DNA from: Fructobacillus broussonetiae
Lineage (GTDB): Bacteria > Bacillota > Bacilli > Lactobacillales > Lactobacillaceae
Assembly (NCBI RefSeq): GCF_018437275.1
Contig: NZ_JAAMFK010000006.1
Span: forward strand, 54,222-118,221
Reading direction: 5' to 3'
Length of the DNA stretch: 64,000 nucleotides
The translations under genes were made by a program, and so were the position numbers. Shown one piece after another: positions 1-8,617 of this stretch (position 1 is its first letter; every line of letters begins with the position of its first letter). The notes beneath the pieces are model-generated. The model had not been told where the DNA came from. It worked only from the letters and a program-made list of their open reading frames with translations, and ran no database searches.

Positions 1-224
1 AAAACGTTCGCATCAGTCGTTTGCTCACGAATATCTTCCGGTGTCACTTCTTTAATATCTCGACGATCTAAATAAGTTCCACGTTTTTCAAAATTCAATT
101 CAAACGTGTGCTGAGCGTTCTTATCAAACTCGTTTGCATACTTTGTTTGATACTCACCTGCATCTTCAAACCCTAAGTCAATTCCACCGACACCGGCGAA
201 AAAACTAATGATGTCATTTTTCAT
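1..224 (-). CDS. DNA (cytosine-5)-methyltransferase, N-terminal part
   Basis: The reading frame starts at the ATG at 224, behind a good AAAAGGAGGA ribosome binding site, and runs off the window edge, so only about 74 residues are visible. They contain motif I of C5 methyltransferases, FAGVGGIDLGFEDAG at about residues 9-23, which binds S-adenosylmethionine. A stretch resembling motif II follows (YANEFDKNAQ). The enzyme would methylate cytosine in a specific DNA sequence. It lies downstream of a nuclease-helicase gene on the same strand but is separated from it by a terminator. It is probably the modification part of a restriction or defence locus. The catalytic PC motif lies outside the window, so activity cannot be judged. 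Confidence 0.85.
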   Translation of the reverse strand, partial: MKNDIISFFAGVGGIDLGFEDAGEYQTKYANEFDKNAQHTFELNFEKRGTYLDRRDIKEVTPEDIREQTTDANV

Positions 225-377
225 GCCAAATCCTCCTTTTCTGTTTTTATACGAATTAAATACTATTTTACTATAAGTAGTATGAAATAGCTGCCACAAT
301 ATATCTATTTTTATTTTTCTCATTGTTAGAAAAATTATCACAATTAAGTTAGCAGGATCTCTAGTAGGAATCAAAAT

Positions 378-403
378 AAAAAAGCACTCATATGAGCGCT
401 TTT
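378..403 (-). terminator. Intrinsic terminator after the nuclease-helicase gene
   Basis: On the minus strand a perfect-looking AAAGCGCTCATATGAGTGCTTT hairpin is followed by a run of six T. It lies six bases after the stop codon of the helicase gene, so the methyltransferase probably has its own promoter in the AT-rich 154 bases that follow. The rest of 225-408 shows no gene. Confidence 0.8.
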
Positions 404-408
404 AGATA

Positions 409-2115
409 TTAATAGTTTCTTTTGCTGTAAGCTTCCATTAATTTTTGTTGAAGTGCTTCATCAACTGCATAAATATAAAGCCCATTAACACCACGACTCA
501 ACAACACATTAAGCTCATTATTTAAATTCTTTATAGGGGCTTGTTCTTTTTCTTCTTCTGGAGCATCTGCCTTATTTGGCTTCTGCTTCCCCTTTTTTGA
601 AAAAGAAGCATCCGGATCAAAAATCACTTTACCATCTCGATACTTTACACTTTTCCCCAAAATAACACCTGCGTAATGCAAGTCAAAACCTTGAATGGTA
701 AAAGTGGAACCCACTTCCTTTATCGATTCGGGATTTTCAGCCCAAGAAACAGCACTACTTTGTTTTGTGTAATGATAATTCCATGGTTGTTTAAAATCAC
801 CTGCTTGAACCATGTCACGATTTTCATTTAGATTCCACTCCCAATCATACGAAGCGAGCATACGCGACAATCGGCTATTAGATTTCTTCGCCTTCCTCTG
901 AATCTCCTCATACATACTTTGCGGATCATCAAAAATTCGCAAATCGTAGGTTTCGTCAGATGGAATAGGATTCACTTGGTGTCCATAGACAAAATCATTC
1001 AACCAATCAAGGGTTTGCGGTTCTGCAGCAATCCGCATCTGGTTTTTCAATATCAACAAATTTCCATCTTGCTCTACATGTGCACGCATGTCCTGGAACT
1101 TCTTAATTGGAAAATATTGTTCTGAAGTCAGCGCTTGTTTCATGTCATATACAAGAACTGTAACCTTGGCCATCTTTTGAATTGCTTCCAAATGAGTTTT
1201 TCCGTAACTTTTTGGAAAGGCCTGCCCATTTCGGGTAGCTAATAGGTGTCCCTCGTCAACAATAACAGCATCAAAAACCTCGCCTTTTTCAATGTATTTT
1301 TTAAAGAAGGAATTAGGTTTTTCAATGACAGCATCTTTTATGTTCAACTTCTTAGCGATGCTTTTATAGACTTTTAATTGTTCGTTGTGATTAACGAGTA
1401 ATGCAATTTTTTTGGAGTTCATGCCTGAATTCGAATCAGCTAATGCTAACAAGTCGAAAAAGAACGAGCTTAACAAAACCGTTTTACCAGTTCCTGCAGC
1501 ACCTTCGACCATGATTAGCTGATGAGGAATTTCCCTTCTCATCACATCAAACATCTTATCCAGCAAAATCTCTTTATTTGCTAATTGTTCATCCGTCAAT
1601 TGATGGAAAGGAGAAGACTTAAATAAGGCGGATTTTTCAACATCTTCTCGACTAGGAAATAATTTAGCGTTTTCTGTATGCAGTTCGTCCCAAACAGCTT
1701 CAAAAATTTCATCTGCCTCTTCGCTTGTATAATACACACCTTGGGGATTCCCTCGTCTATTATTTAAGCGAAAGACACTATCCACCGCAGAAAGATAAAG
1801 TCGCATTCTGTTTTCAATATCCAGCGTTAGTGACTTATTGAAATGATGATGCCCAATAATAGTTAACTTAGCAGTTTTAGAAGATCCTAACCGTTCCCAA
1901 TCCTCTCTTCTCTCTTGAAGATGTTGAGCAGTACGATTACGAATATTATTCGTCTCTCCAACGTAAACGTCAAAGCCATGTTTCTTTTCATCATTAACAA
2001 TATATACAGTGGGGTATTTTAAAATAACGTCTGATTCCCCGTTTGGCAGTTCTAAATTTTCGATTCCATCTTTTCGATAATTGGTTTCTAGAACGATTGG
2101 ATTCTTTAATGTCAT
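409..2115 (-). CDS. GIY-YIG nuclease fused to DUF2075-type helicase
   Basis: A 568 aa protein with two parts. Residues about 37-110 resemble a GIY-YIG endonuclease domain (VYIV, then VYVGETNNIRNR and QH). Residues about 175-560 are a DUF2075/Schlafen-3-like superfamily I ATPase: Walker A GAAGTGKT at 205-212, DEGH at 287-290, the family motif TIQGFDLHYAGVILG, and NVLLSRGVNGLYIYAVDE near the C-terminus. Proteins of this build occur in restriction-like and anti-phage loci; the substrate is not known from sequence. A cytosine methyltransferase lies immediately downstream and a HEPN-domain gene upstream, which supports a defence role. The domain assignment is firm; the biological function is inferred. 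Confidence 0.85.
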   Translation of the reverse strand: MTLKNPIVLETNYRKDGIENLELPNGESDVILKYPTVYIVNDEKKHGFDVYVGETNNIRNRTAQHLQERREDWERLGSSKTAKLTIIGHHHFNKSLTLDIENRMRLYLSAVDSVFRLNNRRGNPQGVYYTSEEADEIFEAVWDELHTENAKLFPSREDVEKSALFKSSPFHQLTDEQLANKEILLDKMFDVMRREIPHQLIMVEGAAGTGKTVLLSSFFFDLLALADSNSGMNSKKIALLVNHNEQLKVYKSIAKKLNIKDAVIEKPNSFFKKYIEKGEVFDAVIVDEGHLLATRNGQAFPKSYGKTHLEAIQKMAKVTVLVYDMKQALTSEQYFPIKKFQDMRAHVEQDGNLLILKNQMRIAAEPQTLDWLNDFVYGHQVNPIPSDETYDLRIFDDPQSMYEEIQRKAKKSNSRLSRMLASYDWEWNLNENRDMVQAGDFKQPWNYHYTKQSSAVSWAENPESIKEVGSTFTIQGFDLHYAGVILGKSVKYRDGKVIFDPDASFSKKGKQKPNKADAPEEEKEQAPIKNLNNELNVLLSRGVNGLYIYAVDEALQQKLMEAYSKRNY

Positions 2116-2249
2116 GGCGCCCCCAAAGGAATACTAATTATCTAAAATTGTATTATAAAATGATCTGATCTGCACAAACTTTTGAATTAAAGGACGATAC
2201 GATAGCATTTCTTATTAATGGTTAGATGAATAAACATGGAGGGAACAAT

Positions 2250-2824
2250 ATGACTGTAAAAACCAAAGAAGAACGACTTAGCTATTACTATGAATTATTA
2301 GATATGACCTATGCTGATGCTGTGAAGGCACTGCTTGTTGATCACGGTGAAGTGGCTGAAGATTTCTTTATTAAAGATAGGTACAACAAGTGGGAAGCAG
2401 GCGATGTTGAAACACCTGAAGTGAACTCTGCAAACTCACGCACTGATGAAGGTTTGGAAATTCACCACATTGCTGAAGACAAGTACGAAGACATGGGTAA
2501 CCCAGTTGCCATTCAAGAGCAAGTCATTCCTTACTCCTTCAAGAAGCCAAGACCCTTTGCTACGTCGATAAGTGGGAACACACGATTTTGCATGCGTTGA
2601 TTGCGATTGAAACGAAGGGACAACACGGATTGCCAGGTTTCAACGCTTACCTCAAGCCAACCATTAAAGAATGGTACATCGATGAGAAAGCTCCTGCCAC
2701 TGATGCACCACAATGGATCAAGAACTGCTATAAAACATCGTACTTGAACAAGGAAGATGCAACGACATTGTTGACGAAGATTGTGAATAAGAAGGATGAG
2801 GCGTTGAAAGATAGTCGATTTTGA
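2250..2824 (+). pseudogene. Frameshifted gene sharing the C-terminal domain of the adjacent HEPN protein
   Basis: Reading begins at ATG 2250 behind TGGAGGG. The frame runs to about 2550, where it must shift to the next frame to continue: residues YYYELLDMTYADAV to VIPYSFKKP lie in one frame, and LCYVDKWEHTILHALIA to KNCYKTSYLNKEDA in another. One missing base near 2550 explains this. The two halves together align over their whole length with residues about 388-555 of the HEPN protein at 2933-4618 (NYMELLEMNYDAAV, EGLMIYHVLEN, LIYVDEWEKAIL). I cannot name the domain. The EGLEIHHIAED stretch is histidine-rich but not a convincing HNH motif. Either a pseudogene or a sequencing error. Confidence 0.7.
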
Positions 2825-2851
2825 GTTTTAATCATAAAATTAAATTTATTG

Positions 2852-2888
2852 AAAAAACGGCAATTAGCTTAAGCTAATTGCCGTTTTT
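2852..2888. terminator. Bidirectional terminator between convergent genes
   Basis: A perfect palindrome of about 24 bases (core GGCAATTAGCTTAAGCTAATTGCC is 2860-2882) is flanked by A-run and T-run, so it works in both directions. It separates the frameshifted gene from the convergent HEPN gene. Confidence 0.85.
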
Positions 2889-2932
2889 ATATTATCTATT
2901 TTATATACTATAGAATCAAGTTAATAGCTCGC

Positions 2933-4618
2933 TCACGAATCTGCAATACAATCTGTCATTGCTTTTATCAAATTTTGGGCCAGATTACTATCAACATATG
3001 CATACTCGTAACATTTATAATTCCAACCATTTTTATCCATTGGATTTTTCCCCTGCACGTACCAACGTTTAATCTTAGAAGTTATTGTTTTCATAAATTG
3101 TAAGTTTGGTTCAGTATCTATTTTTTCTTTCTGAATAAGCACTTTTAAGATTGCCTTTTCCCACTCATCTACATAAATTAAATTATTACTTTCATGCACA
3201 GAGAATGGAAGCTTTTGTTTCAATATCTCCGCCTTCTTACCAATATTTACAAATTGATTTTCTAAAACATGATAAATCATTAGCCCTTCGTTTAACCGAC
3301 TTATTTTTTTATTTTTGTGCAAACTACTAATGCTTCCCTCGATAAATTTTTCATAGGTTTTTTTGCTATATAAATGATCCGGAACCCTTCCATGAAGTTC
3401 GCGCAGTTTTAATACGGCTGCATCATAATTCATCTCTAATAGTTCCATATAATTTCTTGACCGCTCTTCAGGGGCACCGTTATTACTAATTATGTTATCC
3501 AGAACAATAGTATAACTATCATGTAACTCGGATTGTATGTTGCTTATTTTGGGAAGTTGATTAAGGTTCTCAAGATGCTTTTGATAATTACTAAATATAT
3601 TCTCCCCCTCAAATTTTACTTTAAAACTTGTAGCCATTTTTGAAAACTGCGCTGACTTCTTAAATAACTCACGTTGAGACACTGTCAACTTAGCTAACGA
3701 ACTAGTAATCTGTGAAGTGCCATTTATTGTATTGCTAAAATCTTTAAGTAAAGATCGCAAGCCTTTCATTTGGTCATCAACAATCCGAGCAAAAGCCGTA
3801 CTGTCATACTTAAATTGATTAGTTATAATTTGACTGTGTATTTTAATCAGTTTTAAATTAGCTTTAGTTATGACATCCCGACTAAAAGTATAATCATTAA
3901 TATCCATAGCTTTATGATGAGCTATCTTTGTACGAATATCATCAATTCTATGAATATCAATACTATCCATTAGCTGATAACGATCTTCTACAGCATTCAG
4001 TTCCCAAGTGCTGTATAGTTTTGGCAGTTCATCCAACTTTAAAATCCAATCACTCATATCTGAAACTGTTGAATGCGGAAGTTGTGAGTACTCATCATTT
4101 TCAGGAACATAGTACCATCTTTTGTAAAATAATAATTTCTGCAGGTTCCCTAGTGAAAGGTTTTCAATGTACTTATTAATTTTTCCCTGTTGCTTCTTTC
4201 CAATAGCATTCTTTAATTGATTATTTTCTTCAATGCCTAATAAAAGAAAAACTAATTTTCTAAGATTTGTTTCGTATTTGTATAAGATTTCTCTGCATTT
4301 CTTTTCATAGAAATAACTTATAGGATCTTCTAGCCGTACTACAGTAAATTTTCTTTTCAATAAGTCTTGAATTGTTATATCAAACTGTTTTTGTTGTCGA
4401 GCATTCTCATCATTAATCTCTGGTGCATTAATACGAATTACTCTACATTTTCCATTCCACAGAACACTCACAGAATATTCACATGATTGTGAATCATTTT
4501 TTAACTTTAGTTTGTCATCTTCATATATAAATGGACTTTTTCTTGATTTCAGTAAATCAAAAACATCTTTTTTTAAAAATGTACTTTTACCCGATACCAA
4601 TAAATATTCTAAGCGCAT
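2933..4618 (-). CDS. HEPN-domain protein, putative defence RNase
   Basis: A 561 aa protein, clearly more AT-rich than the ribosomal genes. Residues about 105-260 look like a HEPN domain: a helical segment YETNLRKLVFLLLGIE, and later the signature R-x4-H in DIRTKIAHHK (Arg229, His234). HEPN proteins with this motif are usually metal-independent RNases in toxin or abortive-infection systems. Residues about 260-385 are helical and unassigned. Residues about 388-555 form a domain also present, frameshifted, in the neighbouring gene at 2250-2824. The N-terminal 90 residues match nothing I know. The Shine-Dalgarno (AGGA) is close to the ATG. The location next to a methyltransferase and a nuclease-helicase supports a defence role. 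Confidence 0.6.
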   Translation of the reverse strand: MRLEYLLVSGKSTFLKKDVFDLLKSRKSPFIYEDDKLKLKNDSQSCEYSVSVLWNGKCRVIRINAPEINDENARQQKQFDITIQDLLKRKFTVVRLEDPISYFYEKKCREILYKYETNLRKLVFLLLGIEENNQLKNAIGKKQQGKINKYIENLSLGNLQKLLFYKRWYYVPENDEYSQLPHSTVSDMSDWILKLDELPKLYSTWELNAVEDRYQLMDSIDIHRIDDIRTKIAHHKAMDINDYTFSRDVITKANLKLIKIHSQIITNQFKYDSTAFARIVDDQMKGLRSLLKDFSNTINGTSQITSSLAKLTVSQRELFKKSAQFSKMATSFKVKFEGENIFSNYQKHLENLNQLPKISNIQSELHDSYTIVLDNIISNNGAPEERSRNYMELLEMNYDAAVLKLRELHGRVPDHLYSKKTYEKFIEGSISSLHKNKKISRLNEGLMIYHVLENQFVNIGKKAEILKQKLPFSVHESNNLIYVDEWEKAILKVLIQKEKIDTEPNLQFMKTITSKIKRWYVQGKNPMDKNGWNYKCYEYAYVDSNLAQNLIKAMTDCIADS

Positions 4619-4980
4619 GGTTCCTATTTATTATTCCTTTTTTCAAATATATGTTCCAGTATATCAATTACAAACTTAAAAATCGCAATAGTACGCTATA
4701 TATATTGCCCGGGAGATGGATAAGTTTGGTTTGCCACACATTCTCGCGGGTCCGGGGTGTGGGTGTTGGATGCGCATGGTGGATGGTAGTTGGTGAGTGG
4801 GATTCAGTTGGCATCACGTTTGGAAAAAGCAGGCGGGCCGGGAGGTCTGGCTGCTTTTGTTTTTATAGATTCTAAAGAGTGCTATACTTGACCATGACAG
4901 ATAAACCAGCCAATTGTGCTGAACACGTTCAACATGAATGACCGATTTTAATCAGCTACCACAGATTGAAGGAGGATAAC
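4619..4980. other. Intergenic region before the DUF6287 gene
   Basis: No convincing gene. A hairpin with AAAAGCAG/CTGCTTTT arms and T-runs lies at 4825-4864 and looks like an orphan terminator. An extended -10 (TGCTATACT, box 4883-4888) about 95 bases before the ATG at 4981 is a likely promoter; its -35 box is weak. Confidence 0.5.
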
Positions 4981-5964
4981 ATGTTTACCAAAAACAGCAA
5001 GATTGCAGCCGTTATTGCTGCTCTTGTGGTCGTTGGTGGTGGGAGCTCCTATGCTGCCCTTTCGCTCCACGGAAACGGTGGTGCCAAGCCACAGAAATCC
5101 GTGAAGGCCGCGACCAACAAACCGAAAAGTAACGGCCTGGATTTGGAAGCCATCAAATCCGGTGACTTCTCTTGCGTTGCCGGTACCTGGAAGAACCCGG
5201 GCGGTGACACCTACGTCTTCGACGATCACGGCCTAAAGGAAGCCATCTTCGACGGTCGTAAAATCACCGACGCCGAAATTCTTTTGAAGGGCGAAGGCAC
5301 CGTTGGCGCTGCTTCCATTAAAGAAGGCATGCTTCAAGCAAGCCTCGGCAACAAAAATCACTCCGCCAACAAGGCAGAGACCGTTGCGCCCTTCTACTTC
5401 ATCCCCAAGGGCGTGAACCTACCGGGCACGTCCAATCCAAACGTTGACCGTCTATACTGTGGACAAGCCCTTGGCGACGACAACGTTTTCACCAAGACGA
5501 TTGAGTCCAAGCAAACCAAGGAGATGGAGAACCTACCTCTGAAGACCAAGCAGGCACTCGCCCTTCTCGGCCTACCTGAGCACTTCCAGTCGGACTACGG
5601 TGAAACCACACCCGACATGCTCTTGAAGGGGCAGGCCAAGCCCGTCCGCAAGGTGAACGGCCAAGACCAGACCTACGACGTCAAGTTCCGCGGCATGCGC
5701 CTCTTCCCTGAACGCGAGAAGTACGTCTTGGAGCTCCAAAACCTACCCGACGACGTTTACAACCAAACCTCTCAGCGCGGTGTGATCTACTTGGACGGTG
5801 ACACCATCGTTTACAAGAACGAAACCGTGCTCGGCCAGGGCAAAGGTAAGGACGAATCCGTCCAAGATCAAACCACTGGTAAGAAGAGCCTGTACGATTT
5901 GTACAAGCAGTACAAAGGTACAAAGCGCTTGAAAGAAATGGAAAAGCTCATCATAGAGGACTAA
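4981..5964 (+). CDS. Secreted or membrane-anchored DUF6287-domain protein (large)
   Basis: A 327 aa protein starting at ATG 4981, placed five bases after GAAGGAGGA; the in-frame codon further upstream would cover this site. A hydrophobic segment at residues 6-26 (KIAAVIAALVVVGGGSS) is a signal peptide or membrane anchor. Residues about 50-165 carry the DUF6287 signature (LDLEAIKSGDFSCVAGTWKN, then GDTYVFDDHG). The C-terminal half (about 180-320) has no family I recognise. DUF6287 proteins are common and uncharacterised in Lactobacillales. The next gene is a shorter paralogue, so this is a tandem duplication. The codon use is markedly richer in GC than the flanking genes. Confidence 0.8.
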   Translation: MFTKNSKIAAVIAALVVVGGGSSYAALSLHGNGGAKPQKSVKAATNKPKSNGLDLEAIKSGDFSCVAGTWKNPGGDTYVFDDHGLKEAIFDGRKITDAEILLKGEGTVGAASIKEGMLQASLGNKNHSANKAETVAPFYFIPKGVNLPGTSNPNVDRLYCGQALGDDNVFTKTIESKQTKEMENLPLKTKQALALLGLPEHFQSDYGETTPDMLLKGQAKPVRKVNGQDQTYDVKFRGMRLFPEREKYVLELQNLPDDVYNQTSQRGVIYLDGDTIVYKNETVLGQGKGKDESVQDQTTGKKSLYDLYKQYKGTKRLKEMEKLIIED

Positions 5965-5974
5965 CATTCTGTAC

Positions 5975-6006
5975 AAAAAGGCCACCCTGTGATGGGTGGC
6001 CTTTTA
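5975..6006 (+). terminator. Terminator after the first DUF6287 gene
   Basis: AAAAAGGCCACCC, a short loop and GGGTGGCCTTTT form a strong hairpin. A near-identical copy, including the trailing TTTTATGGCG, lies at 8576-8611. Confidence 0.8.
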
Positions 6007-6080
6007 TGGCGTTTTGAAGAAAGGCGCCGTAGGCTGCCTTTCGTTTTTCCAGTAAAATCAGCACAACAAAGGAGAACATC

Positions 6081-6599
6081 ATGCATTCCAAAACCATCCG
6101 CTATCTCATCATCGCCGTCGTCGCCTGCCTCGCCGTTTTCGCCGGCTACCACTACATCCACACCGCAAGCAGCCACGACCAAGTCAAGAAAACGCAACCC
6201 GCCAAAAAGTCCACCCCCCAACGCAAAGGCATGGACCTCAACGCCATCAAGTCCGGTGATTTCAGCTCCGTTTCCGGCACCTGGAAGAATCCCGCCGGTG
6301 ACACCTACGTCTTCACCAAGTCCGGCCTAAAAGCCGCCACCTTCAACGGCGAAACCCGCTCCGACTCCGAAGTCTACCTAACCGGCGTAAACAACATCCC
6401 CGCCGCCACCATCGACCACGGCATGTTGAAGACCTTCATCGGTCCCAAGAACCACGACAACATCGATTTTTCTTCCGCCATGTCGACCTACTTCATTCCT
6501 AAGACTGCCAAGCTCGACGGCACTTCGAATCCAAGCATTGACCGCATCTACACCGGTCAACAACAAGACGACAAGAACGTATTCACGAAGGTGGATTAA
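6081..6599 (+). CDS. Membrane-anchored DUF6287-domain protein (short paralogue)
   Basis: A 172 aa protein behind AAAGGAGAACATC. An N-terminal hydrophobic segment (residues about 7-24, RYLIIAVVACLAVFAGYHYI) anchors it or acts as a signal; the rest would face outwards. Residues about 48-172 align with the first DUF6287 gene: MDLNAIKSGDFSSVSGTWKN, GDTYVFTKSG, YFIPKTAKLDGTSNPSIDR and NVFTKVD. It stops where the paralogue continues into its extra C-terminal half. Function unknown; very GC-rich third positions, as in its neighbour. Confidence 0.8.
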   Translation: MHSKTIRYLIIAVVACLAVFAGYHYIHTASSHDQVKKTQPAKKSTPQRKGMDLNAIKSGDFSSVSGTWKNPAGDTYVFTKSGLKAATFNGETRSDSEVYLTGVNNIPAATIDHGMLKTFIGPKNHDNIDFSSAMSTYFIPKTAKLDGTSNPSIDRIYTGQQQDDKNVFTKVD

Positions 6600-6665
6600 G
6601 CGTTTGCTTGATGTTGCTGGCGTGAGAGCAGCTGTTTGACGCTGTGATTTAAATTGAATTGAGAT

Positions 6666-6697
6666 AAAAAGCACCTCCCATTCGGAGGTGCTTTTTT
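6666..6697. terminator. Terminator between convergent DUF6287 and RloB genes
   Basis: AAAAAGCACCTCC-CATTC-GGAGGTGCTTTTTT is symmetric with A and T runs on both sides, so it can end both the plus-strand gene and the minus-strand RloB gene, whose stop lies at its edge. Confidence 0.85.
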
Positions 6698-7283
6698 AGG
6701 CTCTTTTTCTGTGTACTGTAATTTCTTCGATCATGTCACCAACATTGGTGCAGTTGTATTCATAGGATGACGTACGAACTTTCTGCGTATTCTTTAGTGC
6801 CAATTCATGTTTCTGTGCGAGTTGAGCCATCAGAATAGCGTCCGCTTTACTGTATGATCCTTTAATATACTCGGACAATTTCTGTTTCACCATATCGTTA
6901 TCATACTGAGTTTTAAAGATTTCCTGATAGTGAGCGAGTAGCCAAATTTCAAAAGAGACATTTGAGAAAACCACCTTAAAGCTTTCCTTTTGCGCACTTG
7001 CTAGCAGCATTTCGTACTGATCACGCTTCATTCCGTCATGGTCGAATAGTACGTAGACCGCTTCTTGTTGAACTTGAGCTAAACGTTGGCTGTTCAAAAG
7101 TCTTTTCGCTTTCTGTACCCAGTCTTTTCCCCTTCCTAAACTCTGCAAACTATGCACATCAACGTTGTGCCAACGCAGCTTTTTCTTCAAGACTTTCAAA
7201 TAATTGGGTTCCGTCTCGCTTCCCTCCACAAAAATCAGAATCTTTTCCGTAACCCTATTCTTTTTCTTACCTAATCGAGCCAT
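6696..7283 (-). CDS. RloB/AbiLii-like protein
   Basis: A 195 aa protein typical in length of the RloB family. Features are the acidic N-terminal motif IFVEGSETEPNYL (residues about 16-28), YVLFDHDGMKRD (about 77-88) and SFEIWLLAHY (about 109-118). The acidic residues in these motifs suggest a TOPRIM-like nuclease fold. It follows the RloA-like ATPase with a gap of six bases, so the two are co-transcribed. The pair corresponds to the lactococcal abortive-infection system AbiL (AbiLi/AbiLii). A role in phage defence is established for that family; here it is inferred. Confidence 0.85.
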   Translation of the reverse strand: MARLGKKKNRVTEKILIFVEGSETEPNYLKVLKKKLRWHNVDVHSLQSLGRGKDWVQKAKRLLNSQRLAQVQQEAVYVLFDHDGMKRDQYEMLLASAQKESFKVVFSNVSFEIWLLAHYQEIFKTQYDNDMVKQKLSEYIKGSYSKADAILMAQLAQKHELALKNTQKVRTSSYEYNCTNVGDMIEEITVHRKRA

Positions 7284-7289
7284 GTATGA

Positions 7290-8462
7290 TCACCCAAACG
7301 CTTCCTTTATGACTGCTGTATTGATGATTGGTGTTGCGCCGAGTTGTCCTTCCAGATAACGTTTGCGAATGCCAGCGTCCTTTCGACGGAGCCTTGGATC
7401 GTCAAAATCGTCGAGTGAGAATAATTTTGAATACCCGTCACCATCATTTTCAGTGAACCAAATTTTATCTTGGCTCAGGTTGTTATCCAGTAGGGACAAG
7501 TCATGTGTCGTCAGGAGCAACTGATTGTTCTGGTTCCTTTCATCCAATATGGAAAGGAACACCTTGGCCAGTTCGAAGTGGAAGGAAGAATCGAATTCAT
7601 CAATCAGAATCAGTTTATTTTGCTTGGATTCATTTGCGGACAAAATCGCCATGATGGCAAACATCCAGGCCTTTGTGCCTCGACTCTCGTCTTCAAAATC
7701 CAAGTTAAAACACTTTTTATCCTTATCTTCATGTTGCAGCGTCACGTCAATTTGTCCTTGCTCCAAATGATGGTCATGTTCGCCCTTGACTTTGACAAAC
7801 ACATCTAAAATATTAAAATCCGCCGCCTGCAGAATTTGAACGAACTTGTTTTTAATCATCGGTTTCTTAAGCAGTTTGAAATCTGCCTTGTTGATACCCG
7901 TCTCCGGGGTGATGAAATCGATATCTTCCAGGAACCAAGCAGTTGCCACACTCGCGAGTTCGACATTGTTGGCCTGAGCGACAAAGAGTAACAGCTGGTT
8001 CTTTCGAATGTTTGGCTCAATCACCTGTAACTGATCAGGCATGACTGGATAGCTTTGCCCTTTTCGAGAAAAGACAAGCTGCCCATCCGCCTTCAACCAC
8101 TCTTCAACTACTTCCTGTTCGTTGTATTCAATATGATACTCAAAGGCTACTTTATCCTTCATGAAGCCAAACTCAAACATGGTATTTTCCTTGTTGTTCC
8201 CAAAAGCGGCAGTGGGCAGTGGGGTCCCAGCTAATTCAGTTGGCTGATTGAGCAACTTCACCATTTCGGCAAAGGCGTAAATGACGTTTGTCTTACCACT
8301 GGCATTGGCGCCAAATAACAAAGCGGACTTAATGAAACGCTCTTTTTTAAATTGAAGTGTCGCATCCTTGGGCCGACCGCGAATCTTTTTACTCGCGACC
8401 ATCGTCAATTGGTTTTCATCGTAATAGGATCTAAAATTTCGGAACTTGATGTAATCAAACAT
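7290..8462 (-). CDS. RloA/AbiLi-like AAA ATPase
   Basis: A 390 aa ATPase of the AAA15/21 class. It begins with the characteristic FDYIKFRNFRSYYDENQLTM, has a Walker A FGANASGKTN at about 49-58, and a Walker B LILIDEFDSSFH at about 290-301 followed by LLTTHDLSLLDN. The start at 8462 has AAAGGAGAGCAACC before it. It is the first gene of the two-gene RloAB (AbiL-like) operon. The ATPase is thought to sense infection and control the RloB effector. A -10 box TATAAT lies at 8497-8502, and a 14-bp dyad shared with three other accessory operons lies at 8543-8556, before a poor -35 box, which would fit activator control. Confidence 0.85.
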   Translation of the reverse strand: MFDYIKFRNFRSYYDENQLTMVASKKIRGRPKDATLQFKKERFIKSALLFGANASGKTNVIYAFAEMVKLLNQPTELAGTPLPTAAFGNNKENTMFEFGFMKDKVAFEYHIEYNEQEVVEEWLKADGQLVFSRKGQSYPVMPDQLQVIEPNIRKNQLLLFVAQANNVELASVATAWFLEDIDFITPETGINKADFKLLKKPMIKNKFVQILQAADFNILDVFVKVKGEHDHHLEQGQIDVTLQHEDKDKKCFNLDFEDESRGTKAWMFAIMAILSANESKQNKLILIDEFDSSFHFELAKVFLSILDERNQNNQLLLTTHDLSLLDNNLSQDKIWFTENDGDGYSKLFSLDDFDDPRLRRKDAGIRKRYLEGQLGATPIINTAVIKEAFG

Positions 8463-8542
8463 GGTTGCTCTCCTTTGATTGGTATTTTTCGACCATATTA
8501 TAACGAGATTTTGTTATAAGAACGCTTAATTGGGGGAAGGAA

Positions 8543-8556
8543 TGTCGATTAGGACA
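8543..8556 (-). promoter_or_regulatory. Operator-like dyad upstream of rloAB
   Basis: On the minus strand TGTCCTAATCGACA, 81 bases before the ATG at 8462. The left part also pairs with an inverted GTTAGGACA just upstream. The same dyad recurs upstream of three other accessory operons in the window. Confidence 0.5.
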
Positions 8557-8575
8557 AAATAGTGTCCTAACTAAC

Positions 8576-8607
8576 AAAAAGGCCGCCCTGTGATGGGTGG
8601 CCTTTTA
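8576..8607 (+). terminator. Second copy of the GGCCRCCC terminator
   Basis: A near-perfect repeat of the hairpin at 5975-6006. There is no plus-strand gene in front of it, so it may be a remnant of a duplication or may act on minus-strand readthrough from the next hairpin. Confidence 0.5.
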
Positions 8608-8617
8608 TGGCGGTAGT

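Noticed and set aside
4531..4875. Plus-strand 114-codon frame
   Set aside because: Overlaps the start of the HEPN gene on the other strand and a terminator hairpin, with no ribosome site.
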